DNA of 64,000 nucleotides from Flectobacillus rivi. Its GTDB lineage: Bacteria; Bacteroidota; Bacteroidia; Cytophagales; Spirosomataceae. The notes below the pieces were generated by a model, which saw only the letters and a program-made list of their open reading frames with translations, did no database searches and was not told where the DNA came from. This document shows, in pieces, positions 17,330 to 26,800 of the stretch. The DNA lies in the NCBI RefSeq assembly GCF_030056655.1, contig NZ_JASHIE010000001.1, forward strand, positions 310,001 to 374,000. The letters are read 5' to 3'. Within the stretch, counting starts at the first letter, position 1. The number at the start of each line of letters is the position of its first letter. Position numbers and translations under genes: made by a program.

Positions 17330-18466
17330 TTACTGCATTACCGCAGCATATATACCAGAAGTGGCATCTTGTTTAAACGATTTTGTAATCCAGCCTCCGC
17401 CAACAACATCTTCTCCTTCATAGAACACCGCCGCTTGACCAGGCGCAATACCTGATACAGGTTGATGGAAATCTACTCTAATTTTTTCTCCTTCTTGAAT
17501 AATTTTAGCTGGTGTTCCTTGATCTTTATAACGAACTTTCGTGATAGTTTCTAACGTATCAGGGATAGAGGTATACTTCGACAAGTTCAATTGTCCAACC
17601 CACATACCATCACGCTCCAAATCTTTATCACGGCCCAATACCACCTCATTAGTTTCTTTACGAATCTCCGTTACAAAAGCTGGATAGCCTAAAGCAATAC
17701 CCAAACCTTTGCGTTGACCGATGGTATAGAATGGATATCCTTCATGTTTTCCTAGAACCTTACCAGTGGTATCTACAAAGTTTCCGCCACGCACTTGATC
17801 CTCCAAACCTTCTACTCGGCGTTTTAGGAAACCACGATAGTCATTGTCTGGCACAAAACAGATTTCATAACTTTCAGATTTGTTGACCAAATCCATAAAG
17901 CCACGCTCTTTTGCCATTTCTCTGATGGTATTTTTGGTCAAATGTCCCAAAGGTAACTTAGTGCGAGAAAGACTTTCTTGCGAAACACCCCACAACACAT
18001 AACTTTGGTCTTTCCAAGTATCAACACCTTTAGAAATCACAAAGCGTGAGTTTTCTTCACGAATATTGGCATAATGTCCTGTTGCAATAAACTCGCAATC
18101 AAGCTTATCGGCACGGCGCAAAAGCGCATCCCACTTGATGTGCGTATTACACATTACACAAGGGTTTGGCGTGCGTCCTTCCAAGTATTCACCCGTAAAG
18201 TGGTTGATTACATAATCTCCAAACTCCTCTCTAATATCGAGAATATAATGTGGAAAACCCAACTCTACAGCAATGTTGCGAGCATCGTTGATGGAATCCA
18301 ACGAGCAACAACCTGTTTCTTTTTTGGTTCCCCCAGACGAGGCATAATCCCATGTTTTCATGGTCATACCAACTACTTCGTAACCTTGCTCGTGAAGCAT
18401 TACTGCTGCCACCGAACTGTCGATACCGCCACTCATGGCGACTAAAATTCTTCCGTGCTTACTCAT
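17330..18466 (-). CDS. mnmA: tRNA-specific 2-thiouridylase MnmA
   Basis: 378 residues, cytosolic. The ATP pyrophosphatase P-loop is VAMSGGIDSSVAAVML at the N-terminus. The catalytic Cys pair lies in GRTPNPCVMCNTHIKW and SYEICFVPDNDYRGFL. The tRNA-binding and C-terminal barrel regions follow, with FYTIGQRKGLGIALGYPAFV and the end APGQAAVFYEGEDVVGGGWI. MnmA activates C2 of uridine 34 with ATP and thiolates it in tRNA-Lys, tRNA-Glu and tRNA-Gln, using sulfur relayed from a cysteine desulfurase. Length is normal for the family. The gene has its own terminator, and another anticodon-loop modification gene, miaA, lies 1.3 kb upstream on the same strand. Confidence 0.96.
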   Translation of the reverse strand: MSKHGRILVAMSGGIDSSVAAVMLHEQGYEVVGMTMKTWDYASSGGTKKETGCCSLDSINDARNIAVELGFPHYILDIREEFGDYVINHFTGEYLEGRTPNPCVMCNTHIKWDALLRRADKLDCEFIATGHYANIREENSRFVISKGVDTWKDQSYVLWGVSQESLSRTKLPLGHLTKNTIREMAKERGFMDLVNKSESYEICFVPDNDYRGFLKRRVEGLEDQVRGGNFVDTTGKVLGKHEGYPFYTIGQRKGLGIALGYPAFVTEIRKETNEVVLGRDKDLERDGMWVGQLNLSKYTSIPDTLETITKVRYKDQGTPAKIIQEGEKIRVDFHQPVSGIAPGQAAVFYEGEDVVGGGWITKSFKQDATSGIYAAVMQ

Positions 18467-18634
18467 GTTTTCGGCGAGGATTCAAAGTCCTCCGTTGTTT
18501 TTAAATATGATTTTGAATAATGGCCAGAACAACGTTGTAAATCCAATAATGGTACTTATCAAAGATTGACAGCTTCTCTTAACCAAATATTCTTTTGCAA
18601 AAATACAATATTTTTCTAACACCACGGCTAGCTT

Positions 18635-18666
18635 TTTGGTTCTGAGTTGGTCAAATTGTACTTTTG
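18635..18666 (+). promoter_or_regulatory. Promoter of the TrpF-like gene (Bacteroidota type)
   Basis: TTTG at 18635-18638, 20 bases, then TACTTTTG at 18659-18666 match the Bacteroidota consensus (-33 TTTG, -7 TAnnTTTG). Transcription would begin near 18673, giving a leader of about 40 bases to the ATG at 18713 and ruling out translation from the upstream TTG at 18647. Confidence 0.65.
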
Positions 18667-18712
18667 CAAAAATTCTAGGGTAAACGTTTTGCCCTACAAG
18701 AAGCAAACAATT

Positions 18713-19324
18713 ATGTTAAAAACTATCGTTAAGGTTTCGGAGGTAAATAATTTATCAGATGCTCGCTACTGTGCAGGAATGGGCGTTGAATATATTGGTT
18801 TTTCAATGGACAATGTTCCTTTTGAGAAATATAAAGAAATGAGAGGTTGGCTTGCAGGCGTTCAAATCGTGGGTGAGACCAGTTCGAATAATGCGTTGCA
18901 TATTCAAGAAATGGTAAGCACTTTTTTACCCGATGCAATCCAGATTTCGGCCAACTCAGGGACTGATTTGCCAGATTTAGATGTTTTAAAAGAGTTGAAT
19001 TTACCCATTATTCTCAAAACTGATTTTGCTGAAGCTAATCTTCCAGCTTTGTTTCAATCGACAGCGGGATATGTTACCTATTTTTTGTTAGAAAATTCAG
19101 ATGAATTTACTCCAATAGATGATATCACCAATCAAATCGAAACGTGGGCAGCGCAATATCCAATTCTCCTAGGTTTTGGTATTACAGAGGACAATGCAAA
19201 CCAATTATTGGAAGAAGTAGGATTTAAAGGTTTGGCGCTGAAAGGTGGGCAAGAAATTCGTCCAGGTTTTGCCGATATGGACGAATTAATCAATATTTTG
19301 GAAGCACTAGATGATGATTTCTAG
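18713..19324 (+). CDS. Phosphoribosylanthranilate isomerase-like (TrpF-like) protein lacking the usual catalytic residues
   Basis: 203 residues from the ATG at 18713. The barrel begins MLKTIVKVSEVNNLSDARYC followed by AGMGVEYIGFSMD, which aligns with the TrpF start 'vKiCGitn.edA......Gad.iGfvf'. The catalytic Cys of the KxCGIT motif is Ser (KVSEV), and the glycine next to it is Glu. The general-acid Asp of 'fLLDs' is Glu (FLLENSD). The phosphate-binding end GFGITEDNANQLL and LALKGGQEIRPGFADMDEL keeps the family form. Normal TrpF isomerises phosphoribosylanthranilate in tryptophan synthesis. Here activity is doubtful, and no other trp genes are nearby. A promoter and a hairpin terminator make it a single-gene unit. 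Confidence 0.8.
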   Translation: MLKTIVKVSEVNNLSDARYCAGMGVEYIGFSMDNVPFEKYKEMRGWLAGVQIVGETSSNNALHIQEMVSTFLPDAIQISANSGTDLPDLDVLKELNLPIILKTDFAEANLPALFQSTAGYVTYFLLENSDEFTPIDDITNQIETWAAQYPILLGFGITEDNANQLLEEVGFKGLALKGGQEIRPGFADMDELINILEALDDDF

Positions 19325-19335
19325 GCCAAAAATAA

Positions 19336-19384
19336 AGGTTTTGAAATTTGAAAATACCGAACACATTTTCAAATTTCAAAACCT
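19336..19384 (+). terminator. Long hairpin after the TrpF-like gene
   Basis: A perfect 20-bp inverted repeat (arms 19336-19355 and 19365-19384, AGGTTTTGAAATTTG in the first arm, 9-base loop) begins 12 bp after the stop. There is no U-tract, so it may act as an mRNA 3' stabiliser as much as a terminator. Confidence 0.7.
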
Positions 19385-19488
19385 AACATTTAATAAAATT
19401 TAACAAAGCAGGAACACTTATGGGTTAGTAAGTAATATTTTCCGTGCATATATTGCCTTACTACGAATCAAGCATCTAGAAAGTTTTC

Positions 19489-19587
19489 TTATTTGGAAAA
19501 CTTCTTTTCTTTGTGAGTGCTACTCACAGAATAGGAAAGGTAAAAACCCATTCCTAATAATACAAGGGCAAAAATAACGACTGACAT
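19489..19587 (-). CDS. Predicted small membrane protein, 32 residues
   Basis: An ATG-initiated frame of 32 codons plus stop in an otherwise empty 400-bp gap. The peptide starts MSVVIFALVLLGMGFYLSY and ends in the basic tail HKEKKFSK, which is a single helix followed by a positive C-terminus. This is the usual form of a small single-pass membrane protein with the tail in the cytoplasm. It looks faintly like the start of CcoS, but lacks the rest. No homologue can be checked here; it may be a genuine small gene between the TrpF-like gene and miaA. Confidence 0.42.
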   Translation of the reverse strand: MSVVIFALVLLGMGFYLSYSVSSTHKEKKFSK

Positions 19588-19724
19588 TTTAGATAGGAGT
19601 GAAAAAGAGTGTGAAAAAATCTCTAATTTGATACAATGACAACTTTGAACAGGCTGACCCTAATCGAATTGTAATATTTATACGATTTTTCTATAACAAA
19701 GTAACAAAACACTCCTAAAAAAGC

Positions 19725-20621
19725 CTATATAAATTGTTGAATTTGAGTAAACGGCTCTGTATCTAACCAATTGATAATCAAACCATCTTTCTCCATTTTC
19801 CTAAAATAAGTCATTTGTCTTTTAGCAAATTGATGTATCGCTACATTTAATCGATCAAACATTGTCTGGTAGTCTATTGTACCTTGCAAATACTCCGTTA
19901 TCCATTTGTATTCTAAGCCATAAAATATCAACTTATCTGGGCTGACACCAGCATCAAGTAATGCTTTTACCTCCTCCGCCATTCCTTGTTCAAAACGCAG
20001 ATGCAAACGTCTGGTAATTTTTTCTCGACGTAATTCTACAGGTGGATTTAGTCCAAAGATGATTGAATTGATTACTTGCTGCTGTGGCAATTCAAACTCA
20101 GGATGCACTTTAAGATACTCTCCTATTTCAATGGCTCTGATGGTGCGTTTGTGGGTAGATGTATCTGCTTTGGGTACAAACGAGGCTACTGTATCAAAAC
20201 GTTTTAGGAGTTCTTCGTGGCTTAAGGGAAGTAAAGTCGCACGAAACGCTTCATCGATGGGAACAGCTGTATATTGAAAGCCTTTTAAAACTGCCTCCAA
20301 ATACAATCCGCTACCTCCGCAAAGAATGGCAATTTTACCACGACTACGAATATCCTTAAATGCTTTTTGGAAGTCTTTTTGAAACTGAAAAATATGATAA
20401 CTATCTCCTGCCTCTACAATATCAATCAAGTGATAGGGAATTTTTTTGTTTCCAATACTGTATTCTTCTAGGTCTTTGCCCGTTCCCAAGTTCATTCTAC
20501 GATACACTTGCCTTGAATCTGCGCTAATAATTTCGGCATCGAGCTGTGCCGCTAATTGTACTGCCAAATGCGTTTTTCCTGAAGCTGTTGGACCTAATAT
20601 GGTGATTAATTCATATTGCAT
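19725..20621 (-). CDS. miaA: tRNA dimethylallyltransferase MiaA
   Basis: 298 residues, cytosolic. The P-loop is ITILGPTASGKTHLAVQLA; the DSR motif is IISADSRQVYRRMNLGTGKD. Also present are IPYHLIDIVEAGDSYHIFQFQ, the ILCGGSGLYLEAVLKGF segment, and the family end LIFYGLEYKWITEYLQG...FAKRQMTYFRK. The enzyme transfers a dimethylallyl group to N6 of adenosine 37 in tRNAs reading codons that begin with U. Length is typical. It follows the gene ending at 20635 by 13 bp, so the two are co-transcribed. Confidence 0.96.
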   Translation of the reverse strand: MQYELITILGPTASGKTHLAVQLAAQLDAEIISADSRQVYRRMNLGTGKDLEEYSIGNKKIPYHLIDIVEAGDSYHIFQFQKDFQKAFKDIRSRGKIAILCGGSGLYLEAVLKGFQYTAVPIDEAFRATLLPLSHEELLKRFDTVASFVPKADTSTHKRTIRAIEIGEYLKVHPEFELPQQQVINSIIFGLNPPVELRREKITRRLHLRFEQGMAEEVKALLDAGVSPDKLIFYGLEYKWITEYLQGTIDYQTMFDRLNVAIHQFAKRQMTYFRKMEKDGLIINWLDTEPFTQIQQFI

Positions 20622-20634
20622 AAATGAAACTTTC

Positions 20635-21531
20635 CTATTCTTTTCTAAGAGTTTTTATGTACTTTAAACTACCCGAATTGCCTATTCTAATCCAACCTTG
20701 GGATTTCAATTCCTCTACAGAGTATTGTTGGAGAATACGGTTTTCAGGATAACGTTCGTATGTTTTCGAGTTCACCCAATAATAGGTAATTGTCTCAAAA
20801 TCTAACACTTGCTCAAATCCTAGCACCTGATAGCTACGCCCATCAGACCAATCTTTATCTGCATAACTCATGATGTCGTCTGGCTGGTTTTCTTGCATAA
20901 AAGCCTTCATGAGTTTGTCCATCCCTCCTACCACAACATATCCTTGCAGTGAAGCAAATCGCAGTAATTCATACGAACGAAAATCCTGTCTGTCGCCCCA
21001 TTTCATGGTACGAGCGCCACTAAAACTTGCTACCGCAATCAGTGCATTTTCATCAGTAGGAAAATTTTCGCCTAAGTATTTAGGGATATATTGTTTTTTG
21101 AGAAAAAGTCCATATTTCAGTTTGGCTTGCGTACTTCCTTGTAAATGGTGTGTTTGTAGGAAAGCATCCATTAGAGGCTTGTCAATTCTGGAGACTACAC
21201 AATGACGTGCATGCAATCTGGTAAAAAAGCCCAATATACTGCTGATTCTTGCTTTTAGGAGTGCCTGCTTGGTGTACCATAAATCTTGCCAAAGACAAAT
21301 ATATTTGATACCTGTAGATTGAGCTAACTGGCTCAATTTAGTGCCATAGGCCTCTGAAAGCGGTGTGCTTTTCCAATGATAAATATCAAATAGAAGGAGT
21401 TTTATCTTTTTAGTAGGAAAATATAACAAAGGCAAAATCTGTCCTTCCAGTTGCTCCGTGCTTTTTTGAAAAGGAATACCCTGCCATTCGAGCCATTGAC
21501 AAAGCTCTTCTATCCATTCACTATCTGCCAT
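20635..21531 (-). CDS. Conserved protein with a phage-endonuclease-like C-terminal domain, function unknown
   Basis: 298 residues from the ATG at 21531; a TTG seven codons upstream gives only a short extension. I do not recognise a named family. The middle holds FYTRLHARHCVVSRI-like and LIAVASFSGARTMKWGD segments. The C-terminal part, SYADKDWSDGRSYQVLGF...TYYWVNSKTYERYPENRIL, resembles a domain found near the end of phage-type homing endonucleases and related DNA-processing proteins. The N-terminus LLLFDIYHWKSTPLSEAYG may be a nuclease-like core. It is co-transcribed with miaA (13 bp gap). A nuclease or nucleic-acid-binding role is inference only. Confidence 0.6.
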   Translation of the reverse strand: MADSEWIEELCQWLEWQGIPFQKSTEQLEGQILPLLYFPTKKIKLLLFDIYHWKSTPLSEAYGTKLSQLAQSTGIKYICLWQDLWYTKQALLKARISSILGFFTRLHARHCVVSRIDKPLMDAFLQTHHLQGSTQAKLKYGLFLKKQYIPKYLGENFPTDENALIAVASFSGARTMKWGDRQDFRSYELLRFASLQGYVVVGGMDKLMKAFMQENQPDDIMSYADKDWSDGRSYQVLGFEQVLDFETITYYWVNSKTYERYPENRILQQYSVEELKSQGWIRIGNSGSLKYIKTLRKE

Positions 21532-21594
21532 TCTTATTTTATTTTGTCGCAAAGATAGGCATTCTTATCATCGTAAGTAGGAAGATGTTATGAG

Positions 21595-21711
21595 TTAATC
21601 ATATCTCTGCTGTTTGAAGGCGCTTTCAAACTGAAGGATGGTATCTAATTGTAGCATAGATACAGCTATATGGTTCATCTCTTCTTTCTTGATATTTAAG
21701 TATTTTGCCAT
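21595..21711 (-). CDS. Predicted small protein, 38 residues
   Basis: An ATG-initiated frame with codon use like its neighbours, 63 bp upstream of the gene starting at 21531 and on the same strand. The peptide MAKYLNIKKEEMNHIAVSML followed by QLDTILQFESAF is amphipathic and helical, with no membrane segment. It could be a small regulatory or assembly protein, or a chance frame; I cannot test conservation here. Confidence 0.35.
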   Translation of the reverse strand: MAKYLNIKKEEMNHIAVSMLQLDTILQFESAFKQQRYD

Positions 21712-21906
21712 CGTTGGAGATCACTCTAAAAACGGCTTAAAATTGTAGCTCAAAATAGAAAAGGTTTTTCTAAAAATACATTTTAGAGCAAAAAGATACA
21801 TAAATGCGAAAATTTCATAATTTTGTTAAAACCACCTATTATTAAGCTTAATGTTTCGATTAATTATCCGCCAGTTATTAATTTATTCATCTTGGTTTAC
21901 AGAATT

Positions 21907-23514
21907 ATGCGCTTAATTATAACTACGATATTTTTTTTGAGACTTCTTGTTAGTTTTTCGTCCTTTTCACAAAACTGTAATTGTGACATTAAAATTAGCA
22001 AAGCCAACTACTTTGACCCTGCCAACTTACCTGTCAAACCTGGACAAACGGTTTGTATTACTGCTGGTGATTATACCGAAATGAGATTTACCAATATCAA
22101 AGGTACGGCTTCACAGCCTATCAAAATCATCAACTGCGGTGGTAGAGTCAATATCACAGGTTTCAATGTCGGAGTTTTATTCTCTGATTGTAATTATATT
22201 CAATTTTTAGGCTCGGGAGATACCAGTTTGAAAGAAGGCATTGGTGTAAGTTCAACCGCTAGTGCTTCAATGGGTATCAAAATAGAGGGAACAAGTAGCG
22301 ATATCGAGGTGGCAAATACTGAGATTTCCCACGTGGGATTTGCAGGAATCATGGTAAAATCTGATCCTTTTTGTGACCAAAGTAACTGGGAAGGCAATTT
22401 TGCGATGTTTAATATTTTGATACATCACAATTATATTCACGATACAGGAAGCGAAGGGATGTATATAGGGAGTTCGTTTTGGAACGAGGGACAAGAAATC
22501 ACTTGCGATGGTAGCAAAGTGCTGGCATCCCCTCACCTGATTTATGGATTAGAAATACACCATAATAAAGTCCAAAGAACTGCCGCCGAAGGAATCCAAT
22601 ATGCATGTGCGCCTGATGCTAAAGTCCATCACAATGAACTCCAACATACGGGGTATAATCCATTTTCGATATATCAGGTAAATGGTATTCAGATTGGCGG
22701 AGGTGCTGGTGGCGACTGTTACAATAATATTATCCATGATGTAAACGGAACAGGTATTATTATGCTCGGAGGTTTGGGCAATCAGCAAGTATATAACAAT
22801 CTGATTTATAATGTTGGAGGAAATGGTATTTTCTCAGATACCAGACCTCGTTCTACAGAAAATACCTACGTCAGAATCATGAACAATAGTATCATCAGTA
22901 CCAAAGGAGAAAGCCTTAAACTTTACAGTAATATCCAACAGTATGAGGTTTATAATAATTTACTGCTCAAAACGCCCACTAATCAATATATCAAAACCTA
23001 TCCGACAGTACGATACATTGCCTCAAATAACTTTACAGACAAATCGATAGACAACGCAAAACTTCAATATTCCAATAACGATAATTACAAGCCAAGACTC
23101 TCGTCACCACTGGTAAATGCAGGTAAAGACTTAGCTTATCTTAATTTAAAAACAGATTTAACAGATACCCTTCGACCTATTGGGGGTGCCTACGATATTG
23201 GTTGTTATGAATACACGGGCGATTGGATCATAGATGACTTCGTTCCTGTTCAAGAACTACCTACTTATCCTAATCCTTGCAGCTCAATACTTTTTGTGCG
23301 TTTAGATGCTGAAAGTCAATATTTTAATCTAAAAATTTATGATAGTTTAGGAAGACTCGTACAAGCTCAGGAAAATATGATTGCGGAAAACAATTTACTT
23401 CCTATAGATATGTCAGACCTATCTCCTAACCTTTACTTGATTTCGGTCACTCCTACTACTGGCAATACTAAGATTGCCCCTGTTTATCAAGGAAAAGTGT
23501 TGAAGGTTCCTTGA
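21907..23514 (+). CDS. Secreted right-handed beta-helix protein with T9SS sorting domain
   Basis: 535 residues from the ATG at 21907. A TTG further upstream (21823) falls inside the -7 element TAATTTTG (21818-21825), so it cannot be the start. Signal peptide: MRLIITTIFFLRLLVSFSSFS. The middle 400 residues are repeated beta-helix coils rich in N, G and I, such as GLEIHHNKVQRTAAEGIQYA, NNIIHDVNGTGIIMLGG and VYNNLIYNVGGNGIF, the pattern of pectate-lyase-like folds. The C-terminal 80 residues (YPNPCSSILFVRL..., DSLGRLVQAQEN, LSPNLYLISV) are a type A T9SS sorting domain, so the protein is exported to the cell surface. The catalytic residues of lyases cannot be assigned. Likely a polysaccharide-active or adhesive protein. 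Confidence 0.85.
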   Translation: MRLIITTIFFLRLLVSFSSFSQNCNCDIKISKANYFDPANLPVKPGQTVCITAGDYTEMRFTNIKGTASQPIKIINCGGRVNITGFNVGVLFSDCNYIQFLGSGDTSLKEGIGVSSTASASMGIKIEGTSSDIEVANTEISHVGFAGIMVKSDPFCDQSNWEGNFAMFNILIHHNYIHDTGSEGMYIGSSFWNEGQEITCDGSKVLASPHLIYGLEIHHNKVQRTAAEGIQYACAPDAKVHHNELQHTGYNPFSIYQVNGIQIGGGAGGDCYNNIIHDVNGTGIIMLGGLGNQQVYNNLIYNVGGNGIFSDTRPRSTENTYVRIMNNSIISTKGESLKLYSNIQQYEVYNNLLLKTPTNQYIKTYPTVRYIASNNFTDKSIDNAKLQYSNNDNYKPRLSSPLVNAGKDLAYLNLKTDLTDTLRPIGGAYDIGCYEYTGDWIIDDFVPVQELPTYPNPCSSILFVRLDAESQYFNLKIYDSLGRLVQAQENMIAENNLLPIDMSDLSPNLYLISVTPTTGNTKIAPVYQGKVLKVP

Positions 23515-23679
23515 TATTTTCTAACCATAAAATAGGTATCATATCTAATTGAGTGAATGGTGCTTGAGTTAATGAGTGATTATTATTAAATCCTCTTTTC
23601 ATCTATAGAGCCGAAATGCTTTACTAAAACATGAATCATTCCGAATTTTTAGGATTAGCAATATTCTACAAGCTTTTAC

Positions 23680-23718
23680 CAAAAAAGCGGTCGAAAAATA
23701 TTTTCGACCGCTTTTTTG
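23680..23718. terminator. Bidirectional terminator-type hairpin (composite repeat, copy 2)
   Basis: A perfect 18-bp inverted repeat (arms 23680-23697 and 23701-23718, CAAAAAAGCGGTCGAAAA and its inverse, 3-base loop) lies between convergent genes ending at 23514 and 23871. Compared with 5731-5778 the stem reads GCGGTCGAAA instead of GGCGTTCGAA, and both arms changed together. Confidence 0.85.
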
Positions 23719-23747
23719 ATGCTCCTATGCTAGATATAACTTGGCTT

Positions 23748-23768
23748 GAGACGCAATCATTGCGTCTC
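23748..23768. repeat. Small hairpin GAGACGCAA / TTGCGTCTC, composite repeat copy 2
   Basis: A 9-bp perfect stem with a 3-base loop, 29 bases after the terminator-type hairpin, the same spacing class as at 5778-5804. The flanking TATGCTA and GGCTT are shared with copy 1. Confidence 0.75.
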
Positions 23769-23870
23769 TACTGCTGGAATACGAATTTTCACATAATCAC
23801 TCCTCACTCAATCAACATTCACGAAATTTGTACTTAAATCAAAGGTATTTTCATTCAAATGAATAGCTTT

Positions 23871-26800
23871 TTACACCTCCTGAGTACTTTCTTTTTTATA
23901 CAAAGCAATTTTTCGATAGAGTTCGTCAGGATTAAAGGGCTTTGAAATATAATCATTCATCCCCACTGAAAATGCTTTATCTTTAATATCAAGCATGGCT
24001 GAAGCTGTCAATGCAATGATTGGAATCTGAGCAAATCTATCGTTACTCAACGATCTAATACTTTGTGTAGCCTCATATCCATCCATTTCAGGCATCTGTA
24101 AATCCATCAAGACCATATCATAGTCAGATTGCTGTACCATTTGAACAGCGAGTACGCCATTTTCGGCCACATCGCTTTCAATATCCCATCGCTTAAAGAA
24201 TTGTTGTGCCACAATGATGTTTATTCTATTGTCATCGGCAATTAATAATTTAAGTCCTTTCAAACTTGGGTGTTTTTGACTTGTCATATCAGGTTCAGTA
24301 CGTTTTTTAAATTGGAATGAACTATTCTTCAAACGAAGGTCAAAGTAAAATATTGAACCTTCCCCTGGAGCACTTTCTAATTGGATTTTACTACCTTGTA
24401 ACTCCAATAATCGCTTCGTAATGGTCAGCCCTAATCCAGTACCACCGTATTTTCGGGTAGTTTCTGAACTGGCCTGCGTAAAACTGTCAAAAATAGAATC
24501 CCATTTGTCTTGAGGTATGCCAATTCCTGTATCTTTTACCTCAAAAGTCACCGTCGTGGCATCTGCATCTTTTTTAAGAATTGATGCCGAAATGGTAACT
24601 CGTCCGTAATCCGTAAACTTCACTGCGTTGGAAACAAGGTTGGTCAGAATTTGACCTATTCTTACCGAATCACCCTTTACCGCATCAGGAAGATCATCGT
24701 CCATCATCAATTTCAACTGAATTCCTTTATCAATAGCCTTCTGCAATAGAGCGGCTCGGATATTGCCCAATAAGTCTTTCAGACTAAAATCTACCTCTTC
24801 AAAAGTAATTTTCCCTGCTTCTATTTTATTAAAATCAAGAATATCGTTGATTAATACCAATAAATTTTCGGCAGAAAACTTCAAAATTTTCAAATATTCA
24901 GCTTGGTCTTCACGGGCATTTTGCATCAATAAATGCGTGATACCAATCACAGCATTCATCGGTGTGCGAATCTCGTGGCTCATGGTTGACAAAAACTGTG
25001 TTTTGGCAACTGCTGCTTGTTCGGCCTCCTCTTTGGCGAGAATAAGGGTATTTTTGGCTTCAATTTGGTCGGTAATCACATCAAGACAAATGATGATTCC
25101 TCCGATTTCACCTGAATCCAAGTACCACGGACGAGCATCCCAACATAACCATTCCTGTTTCCCATCTGCACGTGTATAGATATCGCTTTTAGAATGATGT
25201 ATCTCACCTTTTAAACACAAATCATTAATAGCTTTCCATTTTTGAGGCATATTTGGAAAAATCTCATAATGATTTTGCCCTACCAAATCTTGTTCTTGAA
25301 TCAACAAAGAGTCAATCCAGTGCTGGCTATAGGCGATATAATTCATTTTGGTGTCAAATATCGCTACGGCAGCAGGTGTATTGGTAATAAAGTTGGCAAA
25401 CTGCTCTTGCTTCACTAAAATGGCTTCTTGGTCTTTTCTTTCTTGAGTAATGTCCAAAATAGCCCCAATAATTTTATCTATCTTCCCACTTTCTGAAACA
25501 GTCGGCTTTCCAATTTTTCGGATTACTTTCTTTTTACCATTGTTAAGATTAAGCAATAGCTCTATCTCAAACTCTTCTTGGTTTTGGATAGCCTGTTCTA
25601 ATAAATTTTGGTATCGAGTCTTTGCACTTTCATCTATCCAATCAAGCGGATTGATTTGAGGAAAACTTGACACATTTTCAATTTCAAATATTTCACAGGC
25701 CGCCGACGAATAAGTATTGGTATAAGTTGACAAATCGAGTACCCAACTTGCCGAGTGAGTCAGCACTTGAGTTTCGGCGAGTAAAAGTTGGGTATTGGCT
25801 AGTTTTGCTTCCGCTTTTTTTCTTTCTGTAATATCATGCCAAACCACCAAAAGCGCATCTTTCTGATTTAATCGAATAGGGTTGAGCGTTACCTCCGCCA
25901 AAAAAGTCGTGCCATCTAGACGCTTGTGAAGCCATTCAAATCGGTGATACCCATTTTGACGTGCCAAGGCATCCATTTTTTTCGACTTTTCGAAAGAAGT
26001 CATCCCATCAGGTTGGAAATCAGGGGAAAAATGAGCTGGATGGTATCTCAATAGAGTTACCTTATCATTACACCCAAGCATTTCAACCGCTGCTGCATTA
26101 CAATCAATGATACCGCTTTCGTCAAATACCAAATGTGCGTCGGTTGAGCGCTCAAAAATTACGTTGAGACGTTCGTCAAACAATTTAAAATCGGTAATAT
26201 CTTGAATTACACCAAAAACTTTTGTTGAAGTAATGGTAGTACTTTTCGACTCTGCAATAATTCTAAACCAGCGTCCAATTCCGAGGCTTTTATTCACTTC
26301 AAACTCCAACAAGAATGTATTTTGTGAGGGCGACAAAGCTTTGATATTTCTCTCAAAAGAAAGAAAATCTTCTTTGTGAGCAAAAACACTTTGAAGCACC
26401 TCCCAATCCGCGCAAGCCGATTGTTGGTGCAAAATCTTTTGAGCTGGCTTGTTGAGATAAAACCAATTTTTGGCAAAATCAAATTCCCAAGCGCCACTCT
26501 TTCCTAATTGCGAAGTTTGTTGATAGAGTTTTTCTTCTTTTTGAACATCTAATAATTGGAGCGTTTCTTCTGTAATGTCGATAAAACTACCCACTACCGC
26601 TTCGATCGAAAAGTCATTGAGAAGATTTCTAAATCCCGCACGAACATATCGAACTTCATGATTTGGCAACTTCATGCGCCATTTAAACGAAAAATTACGT
26701 GGTTCAAGCGCTTGAGAAAGTTCTTCGAATGCGTTTTGAAAATCAAATAAATCCGAAGCAGACAGGTAATCACGCCAAAAAACCTCCGAAGCGTTAAATT

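Noticed and set aside
18482..18706. Minus-strand frame of 74 codons upstream of mnmA
   Set aside because: Covers the promoter region of the TrpF-like gene, and the product has no family features.
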